Origin: Cacajao melanocephalus | Lineage: Eukaryota; Chordata; Mammalia; Primates; Pitheciidae | DNA length: 64,000 nt | Direction: 5' to 3' | NCBI GenBank assembly: GCA_963573385.1 | Contig: CAUYLG010044479.1 | Coordinates: 1-64,000 of the forward strand | In this document: piece after piece, positions 9,570 to 21,529 of the stretch | How the letters are laid out: every line of letters begins with the position of its first letter | Position numbering within the stretch: position 1 is the first letter of the stretch | Translations under genes and position numbers: made by a program | Notes under the pieces: model-generated | What the model was told of the DNA's origin: nothing | Databases searched by the model: none | What the model saw: the letters and a program-made list of their open reading frames with translations, nothing else

Positions 9570-10970
9570 TTCCTAAAATGGGCTGCAAGGAAAGATTAAA
9601 TAATAAATAAAAATCCATGGTAATTCATTAAAATATACACATCGCAATGGAGAGGAGAGAGGCAATATGAGAGGATCTAGTGGGCTTGAGTTTTGAATGA
9701 GGAAAATAATTTTGGGATCTGAAAGAGGGGATACTTACATGGTGAGCTGTCAACATCAGCATTTCTCAAAAACAAGATGGCGAGCTGCCCAAAGAGGAAA
9801 CCCATTGGTATAAAGTATGAGGTACGCATACTTGTACATCCGGGGTTTTTAGCAGGATGCTTGACCTGTGGTAAGTTCACAGCAAATTCTCATTGAATTA
9901 ATTGGTTTTTTAGAACTAGTCTTGCTTCAAGTTCAGCTTCCTTTCCCAGTCCTCTAATGACTAAAACAATTTTACCAGGGGATAAGATTTTATTTCAAAT
10001 CCAAGATAAGTTTAAATGCAAATAATGCAGAAAAAGAGGGAAACATATTGACCCAGCATCTGAAAGTATAAATGATCAATGGCAGATCATCTTCTCATAT
10101 TATGGTTTATTGGATAGATGGAGAAGGTCACCGAAAATCTGACCAGAGAGTAGGGATGAGCACAGAAATGAGAGAATCAGGTGGCATCACACAAAGTGTG
10201 CTTATCTCATTAGTTTCTTGGCACTGGTCTTCTGAACAGAACTGCAATAGAAGAAAGGCAAGAAATGGCTTTGGGAGCCAGAAGATCCTGTGCACAAAAG
10301 CCTTCCTGGCAGCCTTTTTATTGAGGCTCATTGTGCTTAATTTTTTTTTTTTACATAAGAAGAAAAGGCATCAATGATTCAGCATAGAAAACAAAAAATC
10401 TTGAAGGTAGGAAAAACAGTAGTAAAAAGGATTATGAATCAGCTAAACTTGTGTTTCCCCAAATGTACCTGTTTATGATGATCCTTTAAGAAGTTTGGAA
10501 ATAAAATCCTTTAACAAAACCCACAGCAATTCTTAACATTATAGGAGTTAACTGAAACATCTGTTTATAAAAGAAAAAAAAATGAGAAAGAAGAGAAGAG
10601 TGACAAAATAGGAAAGAGAGACAGAGACACAGAGAGAGACTTTGAGATGGAGGGTTATGTCAGCACCAGCCAGAATTCAGCAGTGGCATCTGACATTGTC
10701 ATGCTTCAGACAATCTGCCATCATGAAAAATTGGATTAATCATAATCTAAAGGGTTTCACATCTGGGTTTCTTAAGCCTGGCCTAAATGAGTGAAACCAA
10801 GACCACATATAATGGGATTTCAGTATTTTGATGATTAAGTTTTTCATGAGTTCTTCAAAGTTTCCTTCTGCCAAACACACTGAAATAAATCAAAATATTT
10901 AAGGAACACATACTCTAATCATGAATGGCCTCTACATAATTAGAAATTACTACTTTTAATTTTAGTTATT
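9570..10970. other. Unassigned intron with a purine-rich stretch
   Basis: 10568-10641 is a GA-rich low-complexity tract. A 101-codon open frame at 10072-10377 on + has no recognisable domain and is judged chance. Confidence 0.4.
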
Positions 10971-10974
10971 TGTT

Positions 10975-11110
10975 TTTCAGGAGATAAATATTTGTTAAGC
11001 AATTGTGTCAGGCATTTTTTTAGGTGTTGGAGATATAGCAGTAAACAAAACAATTATTTCTGATCTTATTTCTGAGCTTATTTTCTAATAAAGGGAGATA
11101 AACAAAGTAA
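10975..11110 (-). mobile_element. L2 LINE 3' fragment, antisense
   Basis: GTGTCAGGCATTTTTTTAGG, then TGTTGGAGATATAGCAGTAA, then ACAAAACAATTATTTCTGAT match the antisense L2 3' end (GCCAGGCACTGTTCTAGG, GGATACAGCAGTGAACAAAAC). Confidence 0.65.
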
Positions 11111-13610
11111 ATCAGTAAAATACATAATATTCTGAATACTTAATATTGTTGAAAACCCTTGTAAAGTCTCTTTCTAAACCTTGATAGTCAGAATGACTTC
11201 CAGAGTCAATACCAACCCTCTGAGGTGTGTAGGTGTGGAGGCCCTGCAGCTTGGCTTTGTCCTCACATACCTACTATGCATTTCATTCATCTCTTGACCC
11301 TGGAGAGGTCACAGACTAGTCTGAGCCTCAGTTACTGCAACTTAGAATTGTGATTCTGGCATTGACTCTGAAAGTTGTTGAGCATTTTATAGGAGATAAT
11401 ATGTGTAAAAGAGTGTGAATATAACTCTTGATCAAGAGAGCAATGCATAATCTTCATTAACATAATTTTATTAATGTCTTTAATTCAAATTAACCAAGGA
11501 GAAAAATCGCTTTTATTTATGGAGATTTTTAATTTTGTTTTGTTTAACAGACTAGACAGAGGTCTATACCTTAAGAATTGGCAAGACTTTTGTTGGAATC
11601 TGTTGCTATAGATTGCACGCCTTACAGGGCTTCCAGATTGCTATTCTAAATAAAATGTAAAAATGGGTTTATCTAAAGGGCATAGGGGATGTAGGTATAG
11701 GAGACTAAGCTGCTCTCAGCACATCACCCCCTCAGAAAGATGGTACTATGGAGCAAGGAAGCCTCCTTCATATGCCTGGACTTTTATCTGCCTCCCAAGT
11801 GGGCTTTGATCAAGTCTTTTAACTTCACTGAGCATGTTTGCATCTAGAAAATTAGAAACAATTACCAACCAACTTTCTTATTTGCAGAGCTTGAGAATTA
11901 AGGATTCTCTCCAAAGAGAAAAGAAGATAAAACACCTTCATGCTTGATTTAAAAATTACAACCTTCATATGTTTTGCTAGACCATTTTTCCTAAATATTC
12001 TTAAGGGTGAGCTTCATCTCTGTTTATTCCATAATGTGTTTGTTATTCAAAAATGTATTGTTTTGATGGTCTGAGTGGGGATATAAGAGCCACTATTAGG
12101 CTAGCAATTGGTAGCAATGATCTTTTTGAGCAAACTTCAAGGTTAATTAGAGAAGAAGTCTAACAGTATGTGCTTTATGAGTTAAAGACAATAATGGATG
12201 GTAGTCAATGCTAAAGGCTCCATTAGGGAGGAAGAGAGATGAGTGCATGAGTTTCCACTTACACACTTTTTCCATATGTGAGCTGAGGACTCAACTGGCA
12301 GATTTTACCACACTCACCCTGTAGGCTACTTATTGGACCAAGTCTCCTAACCTAAAAGTCAGAGATATCCTAGCCTTGCAAACAACCACTTCCTGGTATT
12401 AATTTAAAATGTATGTAGAGAAAGAAAAACAAAAGCTCAATTAAATTACTATGCTCCTAGAAAAAAGACACGAAAATGGAAATATCTCTCATGCTATCCA
12501 ATTATCTGAAGCTGCCTCTTCTTTATTGAAACAGGAATAAGGGTGTTATAAGAGATTGCCTATGTCATTGATAAGATCATATATCTATTAAATAATATAG
12601 TTATTAATAACAATATATAAATATTACATACATGTATATGCACATATGTTGTATATACATATACCAATATATGTAAATTCCATGTCCATGGGTAGTTTGT
12701 TCTAAGTATTTTCTCAAATTTCCTTGTTTATATAAACTATTGACTATATGTGATTTCCTCTGGCATGAGTCTATTGTTTATCTAGCAAAGGTATAGCCTT
12801 CTTATCCACTGAATGATAATGGTAGAAGCCTGGCTTTTTTGTGACTTATTTCACTGGAACTAAATCTGTAAATATATACTTATACTTTTTATGGATTGTG
12901 TTTTATTTTTATTGGTGTCTTTAAGGAATTTGCATGTTCAAATGCAAACACCAATATGTATCTGTGTTTTCTGATTAAGGTCTGAAAAAGAAATTGAGTG
13001 AACATTTTATTTACCCTTCTGAGGCCAACAAATTCATATGACTCAGATATGGTTGTTCATAAACTTTTTGGTGTGGGATGTTTGGGGAAGCTCTCAAAGG
13101 ATGGGGATTCTATGAACTGCTTAGTTGTGTATTTCAGGGCGTGCTCACCGCTTTGAGTTTTTGAACTTCCACTTGCCCACATATGCTTCCTTAAGAGACT
13201 TTACTTGTTTGGTACTTTTGCCAAACAGACTTTGATAAATATTTATTACAAGAAAAGGCTTCCATTCCTTGAAATTCTTGAAAAACTTCTAAATTATGAT
13301 CAATTATAGCACCATGACATTAGCATCAACCAATATGTTAAGAATGATTTAAAAATTTATATCTCATGATACAGTCTCAAGGCAATAATTTTTTTTATTT
13401 TCTATTGTTCACATCCACTCCCATAATCCAAACCCAAATCAAAAATTGCATGATCTTAGCTTCAGCCTACTCTACCATGATTTACAGTCTTAACAAAATT
13501 CAATAAATCACACTATTATGTGACTGTTCTTTCATTTGGAATAATTGAGCTCAGAAAACATCTCTCTTTTGCATTTAGTTTCTCCTCCAATTGAAAAACA
13601 TAAATACCAC
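11110..13610. other. Unassigned intron
   Basis: AT-rich sequence. 12580-12690 is a low-complexity ATATA/TACAT block. No gene, RNA or clear transposon was recognised in the rest. Confidence 0.4.
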
Positions 13611-13619
13611 AAACTCATG

Positions 13620-13785
13620 AGAAAGAATCTTACTAACACTTAGCTCAAATGTTCTTTACTAATAGAGAAATGTAGTAAGAAGGGATACCTTGGCTGAAGT
13701 CACAGAGCTTATAGGCAAAAGAAGGATTAAAATTCAGAGCTCCTTTTTCTGGGCTTAGTACCCTGACACCAATTTGTTCATTCAC
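13620..13785 (-). mobile_element. MIR SINE fossil, antisense
   Basis: CTTGGCTGAAGTCACAGAGC, then AGGATTAAAATTCAGAGCTC, then GGCTTAGTACCCTGACACC follow the antisense MIR order. Confidence 0.55.
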
Positions 13786-13789
13786 TTTT

Positions 13790-14870
13790 TTCTTAAAAAT
13801 GTTACTAAATATTTTGATTTTCTGTCTTTTTTTTTAAAAAAGGCAAAATGCTCCAAAGGAAAGTTTCATGACTGCAGTCTTTATGGAAACCCATATTTTC
13901 TGGCAAGCTCTGATGTTGACTGAAATAAATGTCTTCAGGGAAATCTGGCTTACCAAGTTAGTAATGGGCAAGTTTAATTATTAGTGTGAATGATAATCTT
14001 ATTCAATGTGCAGAACAGACGCTATACCTCTGGCATGAAGTGCCTCTATGATATTAGATTTTGGAGGTCAGTCATTATGGAGAAAGTAGAATTTCTGGCC
14101 TTACTGAAATCTAGGTAATTTGAGAAAGTATTCTTAATATTAACTGCTACTGTAAAAAGTAATTGTTGTACTTAGATGTTATTTTCATATTAAAAGTGGT
14201 AAGAAACATAGATTACATTGCTCATTTGAAGGGGATTAATTAGATTTATAAGAAAAAAAAGACTGTGTGTTGGTATTTTATTTCATCTTGTAACAAACAT
14301 CTCTAAATTGTAGCATCAAAACCAGACATATAACTTGTTATATTTCTTCATCCTCTAACATCCAGATGTCCCCCCGAAAATAATTTTAACAACCTATAAT
14401 ACAATTTTCCGAGCGACATTCCACATTTAAACCATTGTTTATGCTTAACCAAAAAAAAAAAAAGACTTTTATTTAGTTATAAATGTGTGTATCTTACTTG
14501 CTTTACTTTATTGGAACAGGAATAAGTGACTCGTTCACAATTCAAATAAAATGTTTTGAAATAGGCAGCGAAAATGTGACATTTTTAAGTTCAAGCAGTG
14601 AAACCTCCCAATTGGAGTCAAACTCTAATATTTATATATAGAATCAAAGAAAAAAAGAAAAAGGAGAAAAAAATAATTGCCAGCATTTCATAGTTTCTTC
14701 GGGAATCCTGATATTTGAGAAAACATTATTTGAAATCACTTCAGATGACGTTACCAGGAAGAGAGAAGGTTGAGCTCACCTTTGTGGTACTTTAAAAAAC
14801 AGAATATGGGAGATAATGGGTTATGTTCCAAGAAAAGAACTAAAAAAATAAAGTAGATTCAGAGCAAAGG
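13790..14870. other. Unassigned AT-rich intron
   Basis: A-rich tracts at 14450-14463 and 14646-14676. Nothing else recognised. Confidence 0.4.
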
Positions 14871-14874
14871 GATA

Positions 14875-15060
14875 TAGCTTCAATATTCCTTCATTCAACT
14901 AAGAGGCAATGGATATACCCAGGATGCTGAAACTCTATAATGGGGAACAAGTTGCAAAAGATATGGATCCTGCCTACCTGAATATATACTCAAGATAGAG
15001 AGACAGACAAGTCAGTTGCCAAATATGGCAGTGTGCTTAGGTTAGAAGACAGAGGCAATC
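14875..15060 (-). mobile_element. Possible L2 fragment, antisense
   Basis: TTCCTTCATTCAACTAAGAG, then ACCCAGGATGCTGAAACTC, then GGATCCTGCCTACCTGAA resemble antisense L2 3' sequence. Diverged. Confidence 0.45.
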
Positions 15061-15111
15061 ATTCGGTGTTAGCAGAGTACAGTGCGAGAACACCTACAAC
15101 AGACTGGCCTG

Positions 15112-15430
15112 GCTGGGTGTGGTGGCTCATGCCTGCAATCCTCGCACTTTAGGAGGCAGAACAGGTGGATCACCTGAGGTTAGGAGTTCGAGACCAGCCT
15201 GGCCAACATGGTGAAACCCTATCTCTACTAAAAGTACAAAATTTAGCTGGGCGTGGTGGTGCAGGCCTGTAATCCTAGCTACTCAAGAGGCTGAGGCGGA
15301 AAATCACTTGAACTTGGGAGGGGGAGATTGAACCACTGCACTCCAACCTGGGCAATAGAGTGAGATCCCATCTCAAAAATAAATAAATAAATAAAAAGAA
15401 AGAAAGAAAGAAAGAAAAGAAAAGAAAAAT
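15112..15430 (+). mobile_element. Alu SINE, sense
   Basis: Starts GGCTGGGTGTGGTGGCTCA, carries GAGACCAGCCTGGCCAACAT and a right arm shortened around GAGGGGGAGATTGAACCACT, and ends in (AAAT)n(AAAG)n from about 15377. The body is AluS-like with an internal deletion in the right monomer. Confidence 0.97.
15376..15428. repeat. Compound (AAAT)n(AAAG)n in the Alu tail
   Basis: Four AAAT-type units followed by AAAG/AAAAG units. The microsatellite grew from the Alu A-tail. Confidence 0.9.
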
Positions 15431-15434
15431 ACAA

Positions 15435-16025
15435 AACCCTCTTCCTGAGCAGGTTTAAGAAGGTGCAATCCCTGTCTCTTTAGTTTGGGATGTTCCTGGG
15501 ATCCTACAGAGTACCTGGTGATGGGGAGCCTGTGTTCTTCACACCCATGAAAAATAGCTCCACTGCTTAAGTGTTGAGCAGGACACTTTCTGTCTAACTT
15601 GCAGATCCACATGCTCTATCTTTCCTCTGCTCTGTCCCTGGGAGCCTAGACTTCCTCAGTTGGTTTTCTTTTTCTCTGTCTTCTGTGGGCCTCCATCCAT
15701 GGGATGCCTGAGGAGGGCATGCGTGGGCTGGGGAAGAGTGGGTCAGAAAGTTGGTTGCACATTCCATTTTTGCTCCCTCCTACCACGTTGGCCTCTTCGC
15801 CCTGGAGAATGCTGTGGCTCCTTCCTTTCCTGGTCTTCACACCCGCCGCCCACTGCAGCCCTGGTACCTCCCTGTCCCGATCAAGTGCTGCCCACTGTGG
15901 CTGCCCAGGGTGTTTCACTGTCCTGTGGGTGTTTCTTTCCACCCTTCCACACCCTGAGGACAGTCCCTTAACTCTATTCCCATGAAACCATGTGTTTGAA
16001 GGTGCCAGTTGCTTAATGCTGATAT
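15435..16025. other. GC-richer segment, possible old repeat
   Basis: 15620-15960 is noticeably richer in G+C and CpG than its surroundings and supports overlapping open frames on both strands (127 codons on minus, 103 on plus). I do not recognise a protein or a repeat family. Composition alone can open frames, so no gene is called. Confidence 0.35.
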
Positions 16026-16029
16026 TCAC

Positions 16030-16330
16030 AACTGATATTCATACCTAATAGGCATTTCAGAATCAGAGTGTCAAAACTGAACTCCACACACTCTCCACCT
16101 GTCAGCTTCTGCATCCTCTTAGCAGTGGCCCCTCCATCCCAGCAGTTGTCTAGCTGAAAATCTCAGATCCTTCTCTGACTTCCCTCTTTCTCCTGGGCTA
16201 CTCTCCTCAACTCTTGGTAAAATGTCATGGACACCAGGAGTCCTACCCTGAGCACCCTATTGAATATTAAACTTCATCTCTTGCTTCCTCAAAAACGCCC
16301 TCTTCTCCTGGTCTTGCTGTATGTTTTTCT
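16030..16330 (+). mobile_element. L2 LINE fragment, sense
   Basis: GTGTCAAAACTGAACTCCAC, then GCAGTTGTCTAGCTGAAAAT, then CAGATCCTTCTCTGACTTCC match the L2 region reading CCAAAACTGAGCTCC, GTTGCTCAGGCCAAAAACC, GTCATCCTTGACTCC. Confidence 0.6.
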
Positions 16331-16339
16331 TTGTTTCTT

Positions 16340-16808
16340 TTGGTATGTATTTATCATTTACAATAGGACTACCATCAAAATTGGATGGCTTAAAGCTACA
16401 GAAGTGTATCTCAAATCTGGATGCTAGAATTTCAAAATGAAGGTGTTTCTACTTCCTCTGAAGCCTCTAAGGGAGGATCCTTCCTTGCCTCTTCCATTTC
16501 CTGGCAGCTTCAGGTCTTCCATGGCTTGTGGAAGCCAATCCAATTTACAACTCTGTTTTCGTGTGTCTGTGTCTCACTGGGTCATCACATAACATTCTCC
16601 CTGTGTGTCTGCATCTATGTGTCCAAATTCCTCTTTTCCTTCATAGGACATTAGCCATATTGGATAAAGGCCCACCTTCCTTAACAGCCTTACCTTAGTT
16701 TGATTAAATCTGCAAAGACCCTATTTTCAAACCAGGTCATATTTATAGATACTTGGAGTTAGAACTTTAGACTTATTTTTTAAGGGGGACATAATTCAAC
16801 CCATAACA
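16340..16808 (-). mobile_element. MLT1-type ERVL-MaLR LTR, antisense
   Basis: Contains GGATGGCTTAAAGCTACAGA, then CAAAGACCCTATTTTCAAAC, and ends GGACATAATTCAACCCATAACA, the antisense of a MaLR LTR start. It separates two L2 pieces (16030-16330 and 16815-16970), consistent with insertion into an older L2. Family assignment is by eye. Confidence 0.55.
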
Positions 16809-16814
16809 TACAGT

Positions 16815-16970
16815 TGACTTATTTACTGGTGTCCACTGTTTATTGTCTATCTCCACTAGCTAAGTATTATCCAGGGCAGAGATCTTTGTAACTTTTGTTC
16901 ACTGAAGCATCCAAGCATCCAGGGCTATATGGGAAAACAGTGATTTCTCAATAGGTATTTGTAAAATGGA
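16815..16970 (+). mobile_element. L2 LINE 3' end, sense
   Basis: TTATTGTCTATCTCCACTAG, then CAGGGCAGAGATCTTTGTAA, then GTTCACTGAAGCATCC, then CTCAATAGGTATTTGTAAAA follow the L2 3' UTR. Confidence 0.7.
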
Positions 16971-16974
16971 GGAA

Positions 16975-18430
16975 AAGTCTGATTAACAAGCTATTTTAGG
17001 ATTAGCGTAAAATGGAAATTTACTCAGCATGGGGGAAGAAACTATCGCTGAAGCTCTAGGTTGGCATTATTGGTTTTGAAAAGCAAATACTTTGCTATGA
17101 TTTTAAAAGACACCAAACCACTGACATTTTACTTGGAAAATAATATGTCACCGGACATGGGGTGATAGAAATTTTACCCTAGTATTTCTTTTCTTGATTC
17201 TACAATTGGTTTATGAAATGTAAGCATTTATTTTTAAGCTAACTCCTGTTAAATCTTCTGAATTTCAGACCTGAGGCTTGACTCTTTAGCAGATGGTAGA
17301 TATGTACCTTGGGGAGAAAGAGAGGGTGGGGAGGGAGGAGACAGAGAGAGTAGGTACAAGAGGGGCTGACAAACCTCAGCCCTGAACAGACTTCAGCAAA
17401 CAAACAGAAGTGAGACTCAGCAGGACCGGGTGTGGAGCTGGCTTTATTGCTGTCCACCAGCTCCGGGTCATAAGTGACCTAATCAACCTTAGCTTGCATC
17501 TCTCTTGCAATAGCTTTGTGTCTGTTCGCTGCACATGGCCCTGATTCTCACTCATTCTAGGCCTTGGCGGCCACATCCAGAGCCCTTTATGGGATCCAAG
17601 ACACAGCTGTTGCAATATCCCTTCATTCCAAATCACTTCTCAACCCTCCCCCACTTATTTTCTCCACGCTACTGAACCTTTCCAATACTTGATATACCGG
17701 CACGCTCCTCATACCCTCCCCAAAAGATTTGGCTGTATTTTATATTCAGAAAGGCCAGCTATGGAGGACCACAAGTGGGAGCAAGCACCTACAATGGTTA
17801 TTAACAAAACCCAAATTGCACATAGCACAGGTATAAACTAGGTTCCATATATATATATGAACAGGTGTGCTGCCTGTTCAGGTAATGCGATGAGGTCTAT
17901 TTTCTCTTTTTTAGAACATGTGGTCAACTGGCAAGGATGCATCCACTGGTTCTGTATGTGCTTCCTTTAGAGGCCAGAAAATTATTTTAAATGTTTGAAA
18001 ATAGTCCAGTTCCAATCGAACCAGTTACTAATCTATATTATTTGAAAAAACTGCATCCATAAAAAATTTGCTTAGAATAATTTTCTTATCTTAGAAGGCA
18101 ACATTATAACAAGGAAATAATAATAAAGTAATTATAATCATAACATAATATTTTATATATAACATTATATATTATATGTAACATTACACATAATGTAGTA
18201 ACAATACACAATACAACTATAGGTAACATAAAAATACAATAACAATAGCTCCACTAATGGGACATTTATCTTCTGAAAAAAGCATTTCTTTCAATAATGG
18301 ACACTATGGGAAAACCTAATAGATTGACAAGAGGAAACTAGAATTTACTTGTGGTGTCCCAATTCAGTGAGTAATTGCTGTTATAATGTGTAAGGGATCC
18401 TGCAAACTAAAAATCTTAACTGAAAGGAAA
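16975..18430. other. Unassigned intron with G-rich tract and AT-rich tract
   Basis: 17311-17354 is G-rich purine sequence with quadruplex potential. 17862-17880 is a short (TA) run. 18110-18240 is AT-rich with TAACATTATATA-type words. No gene recognised. Confidence 0.4.
17311..17335 (+). other. Potential G-quadruplex on the transcribed sense
   Basis: Four G-runs, G4 (17311-17314), G3 (17324-17326), G4 (17328-17331) and G3 (17333-17335), with loops of 9, 1 and 1 nt. The long first loop makes it non-canonical. Confidence 0.45.
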
Positions 18431-18434
18431 ACAC

Positions 18435-18560
18435 CAATAGAAACACGGCCAAAGAGATCACAAGTACTTTCAGAATAAAAAAACTCAAAGCGCATAAAAA
18501 ACATCCAAAGAGAAGCTCAATCGTATTAAAAATCAAGAATGCAAATTTGAACAACTTGAA
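18435..18560 (+). mobile_element. Possible L1M ORF2 fragment, sense
   Basis: AAAACATCCAAAGAGAAGCT, then ATTAAAAATCAAGAATGCAA, resembles the L1 ORF2 wording AAGATGTTCAACATCACTAA...ATGCAAATCAAAAC. Short and diverged. Confidence 0.4.
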
Positions 18561-18563
18561 TTG

Positions 18564-18593
18564 AATAGATGTTCAATTCACTGAACATCTATT
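18564..18593. repeat. Perfect 12-bp inverted repeat, 6-nt loop
   Basis: AATAGATGTTCA (18564-18575) and TGAACATCTATT (18582-18593) flank ATTCAC. Confidence 0.9.
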
Positions 18594-18904
18594 TCTCCGG
18601 CAAAGGCAAGCAGCTGGGCATCAGTAGGGGTGGTGTGGCTGGGCATGGCCAAGCTGGAGAGTCAGCTGGCAGGGAGAGCAGATGTAACCCCACAGTTCCT
18701 GCACTGAGCGTGCATCCTAGAGAAATTCTCACACAGGCTCCTAGGGGGGAACACTACTGAGAATACTCATTTTTATGCTTTTAGAGGTGTTAAGAAATGC
18801 ACCGAACACTCCTGTGGAGGGGGCTACAAACTTCTTCCAATAAGGGTCTAATAGCTGCGAGCCAGAGGCTCTCTTGCAACATGCAATACTGTCCCACAGC
18901 ACTG

Positions 18905-19030
18905 ACAGAATCCCCATACACATGATGCTAATGAATGAATATGCCTGTGATCTAATAAGATGTCATTTACAAAATCAGGCCATAGGCTGGGTTTGGCCCA
19001 GAGTGTAGTTTGTAGTTTGTCCATACCTGT
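18905..19030. mobile_element. hAT-type DNA transposon end (tentative)
   Basis: ATTTACAAAATCAGGCCATA, then GGCTGGGTTTGGCCCAGAG, then GTAGTTTGTCCATACCTG resemble the ACAGGC-GGCC-GGATTTGGCCC-TAGTTTGCCGACCCCTG end of a common mammalian hAT MITE. Confidence 0.45.
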
Positions 19031-19694
19031 ATATCTCAATTCCTTTTATGCATATTAAATACACAAACACACCACAGTTCGAAAAGTTAGTAAGATTAAA
19101 TGTAAAATACACACAATCATATATGAACGATTGCTTGTGGAGGATGCAGAGATAATGGAGTGATCGAACAGAGAACAAGGTAGGGAGTGATGAAAATGAA
19201 TCTAGAAATAAGGACTTTCCTAACTCAAGATTCTGTACCTAGGTCCGTCCCGTTTTACTTTTTTCTAAACAAAGGCACACAAGCTATGGTTTCGGATGAA
19301 AAGCTGTAATTGGCTCCCAGTTTTTTAAGAACTGAGATTCTGTGCAGAATGCAGCCAAATTGCCCACAGTAAGTTAGCAGGAAGAGCAGGCCTCTGATTT
19401 GATTTGATGATGCACCTAATTGTGTCTGGGAATCACAGTACTTTGCAAAGTCATTTTGAGTGCCCCTTCTTTTTTGTAAAATAAATGATATCAGGTAAAA
19501 AACAGCAGTGCCTTTTTTTTTTCTTGATCATGAGGTAATGATTTAAAAAAAAACCCCAAGGGAAGAAAAACTTGTCAAGCTAGATGCACAATGACTTAAA
19601 TTGTTCAAGATATTGCCTCTGATAAAGAAGAAACGGAGCTGTCTCACAAAGAAATCCTGTCCCTAGCTGAGAAGGACTGAGAGATAAGCATACT

Positions 19695-19860
19695 ACAGTT
19701 GTTAAAAGCAAGGGACTGCAGTGGACTTTAAATTCACACCCTGGATCTTCACACCATAGCTACATAGTGTACACTTTGTCAATATTAGTTATCTCATGTT
19801 ACAGTAAGAATGATATGTACTGGGAAGAATTATTTTGTGGGTTAAATGCCCAGTTTAAAA
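19695..19860 (+). mobile_element. MIR SINE fossil
   Basis: AGGGACTGCAGTGGACTTTA, then CACCATAGCTACATAGTGTA, then GTTATCTCATGTTACAGTAA and ATGATATGTACTGGGAAGA follow the MIR consensus order, strongly diverged. Confidence 0.5.
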
Positions 19861-19864
19861 AATA

Positions 19865-20755
19865 AGATGTTTACACAGTGATAACATGAGCTACTCATGA
19901 ATAACATGGTATAGTTTGTACAATTAGCAATTCCTAATTACTGTTGCTTTCCATATTTCCATGCAAAGACAGTACACTCATTATCCCATACTCATTAACA
20001 GAGAGACGTCTGTTGCCACAAAAGTATAATGTATCTTATGGAATGCCACCATGTATTGTCTTGAACCCCAAAGCATCCCAGTTCCCACTGTAAACACTCA
20101 CAAAATGCTTTAAATGAGGTTGATTTTTAAAAGAGACATTTTTAGTAAATTAGTTAATCAGCAAATTATTAAAATACCAAAGAAACACACCATGATAGTC
20201 AAAGGTCACACATAGTCACACGGGATACCTGCCTCAAAAGTCCTGTAAGGACCTCTCATCTACATTGTCCCCAAACCCTGGGGACAATGTTGGCATTACA
20301 TTAAGATGCTGCTCAGCGCATTTCCTTGTCTTCTGCCTGCAAGGCGTGCAGTGAGTACACACCTTCTGCAAAACCTCCAAATGAAACAGCAGGTGGTCTG
20401 GACAAATATAGTAACACTTACCTAGTGCTCAGGTTCCTAAGGTTTCTATGTCATTTCTAAGTCATTCATATACTTTCTTTCACATGTTACATATTTTATT
20501 TCTTCCTTTTAATATTCTGTTTAAAATGCAGGAATATAAAATATGTATAATTTATGTATCAGATACAAATAATTGCAAATACATATCTATACACCGGTGA
20601 CCTCAATTTAGGGAAAATAACTGCCAGTGTGTGGGAATCGGTCTGTGGTCCTCTACCTTTGCAGATCCCGCGTCCTGATGAATTTTGTGTCTATTGATCC
20701 CTTGATTTTCTTTATGAAAGTTTTACCACCTACACTTCTATCTTTAGTTTTTTGT
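19865..20755. other. Unassigned intron with a perfect hairpin
   Basis: No family recognised. 20262-20290 is a perfect 11-bp-arm inverted repeat, listed separately. Confidence 0.4.
20262..20290. repeat. Perfect 11-bp inverted repeat, 7-nt loop
   Basis: ACATTGTCCCC (20262-20272) and GGGGACAATGT (20280-20290) flank AAACCCT. Confidence 0.9.
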
Positions 20756-21529
20756 GATTTTTAAACTACATATAAATTAATTGAGTCAGCGTATCTTCTT
20801 CTAGGACTCCACTTTCTCAGGCAATATTTTCTTGAGATCCATTGATATTATTGCATGCAAGTATCGTGTATTTTCAGTGCTGAATGATTTTCCTTTGGAA
20901 TAACATACAACGGCTTACTTATTCTACTGTTAGTGGATATTTGTGTTGCTTCCAGTTTTCTGCTTTAACAAGCAGAGTCATCATGAATGCTTTCCTACAT
21001 ACCCTAGCACACATGGGGAGGGCACTTGTTTAGAGTATATGCCTAGCAATGGGATTTCTTGGTCGTGAGGTGTGCGTATCTTTCACTTTATTAAGATTAT
21101 CAAATCATTGTCCAAATTCTCGTACCAATTCATATTTTACAAACAATACGTAGGTGTTCCAGTTGTATTGACTATCATCAAAACTTCATATTGAAAGAAA
21201 CCTTGGTTATTGTCAATATGGAGGATGTGAAATGGTATTTCATTTCCAATTTAATTTTTGTCTAAGTACTAATGAGGCTTTTTAAAGATTGTGAGCCATT
21301 TGAGTTTCTTTTTCTTTAAGTGTGTCTTCAGATATTTTGAATATTTTTCTACTGAGCCATCTGCCTTCTTTCAAATCGATTTGTAGAAATTATTTATATA
21401 TTCTAGATTCTAATATTTTGTCAGTTATATGGTTGCCAAAATTATCCTTCAATCTGTGGCCTAGATTTCTACTCCCTTCTTATGTATATACATGTACATA
21501 TGTATTTTAATATATAGAAGCTCTCAGTT

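Noticed and set aside
10072..10377. 101-codon + frame
   Set aside because: No domain or start context, ends in a poly-T/poly-A region, and an overlapping minus frame is equally long.
15646..16029. 127-codon minus frame and + partners
   Set aside because: Frames open on both strands of a GC-rich patch are explained by composition. No protein family recognised.
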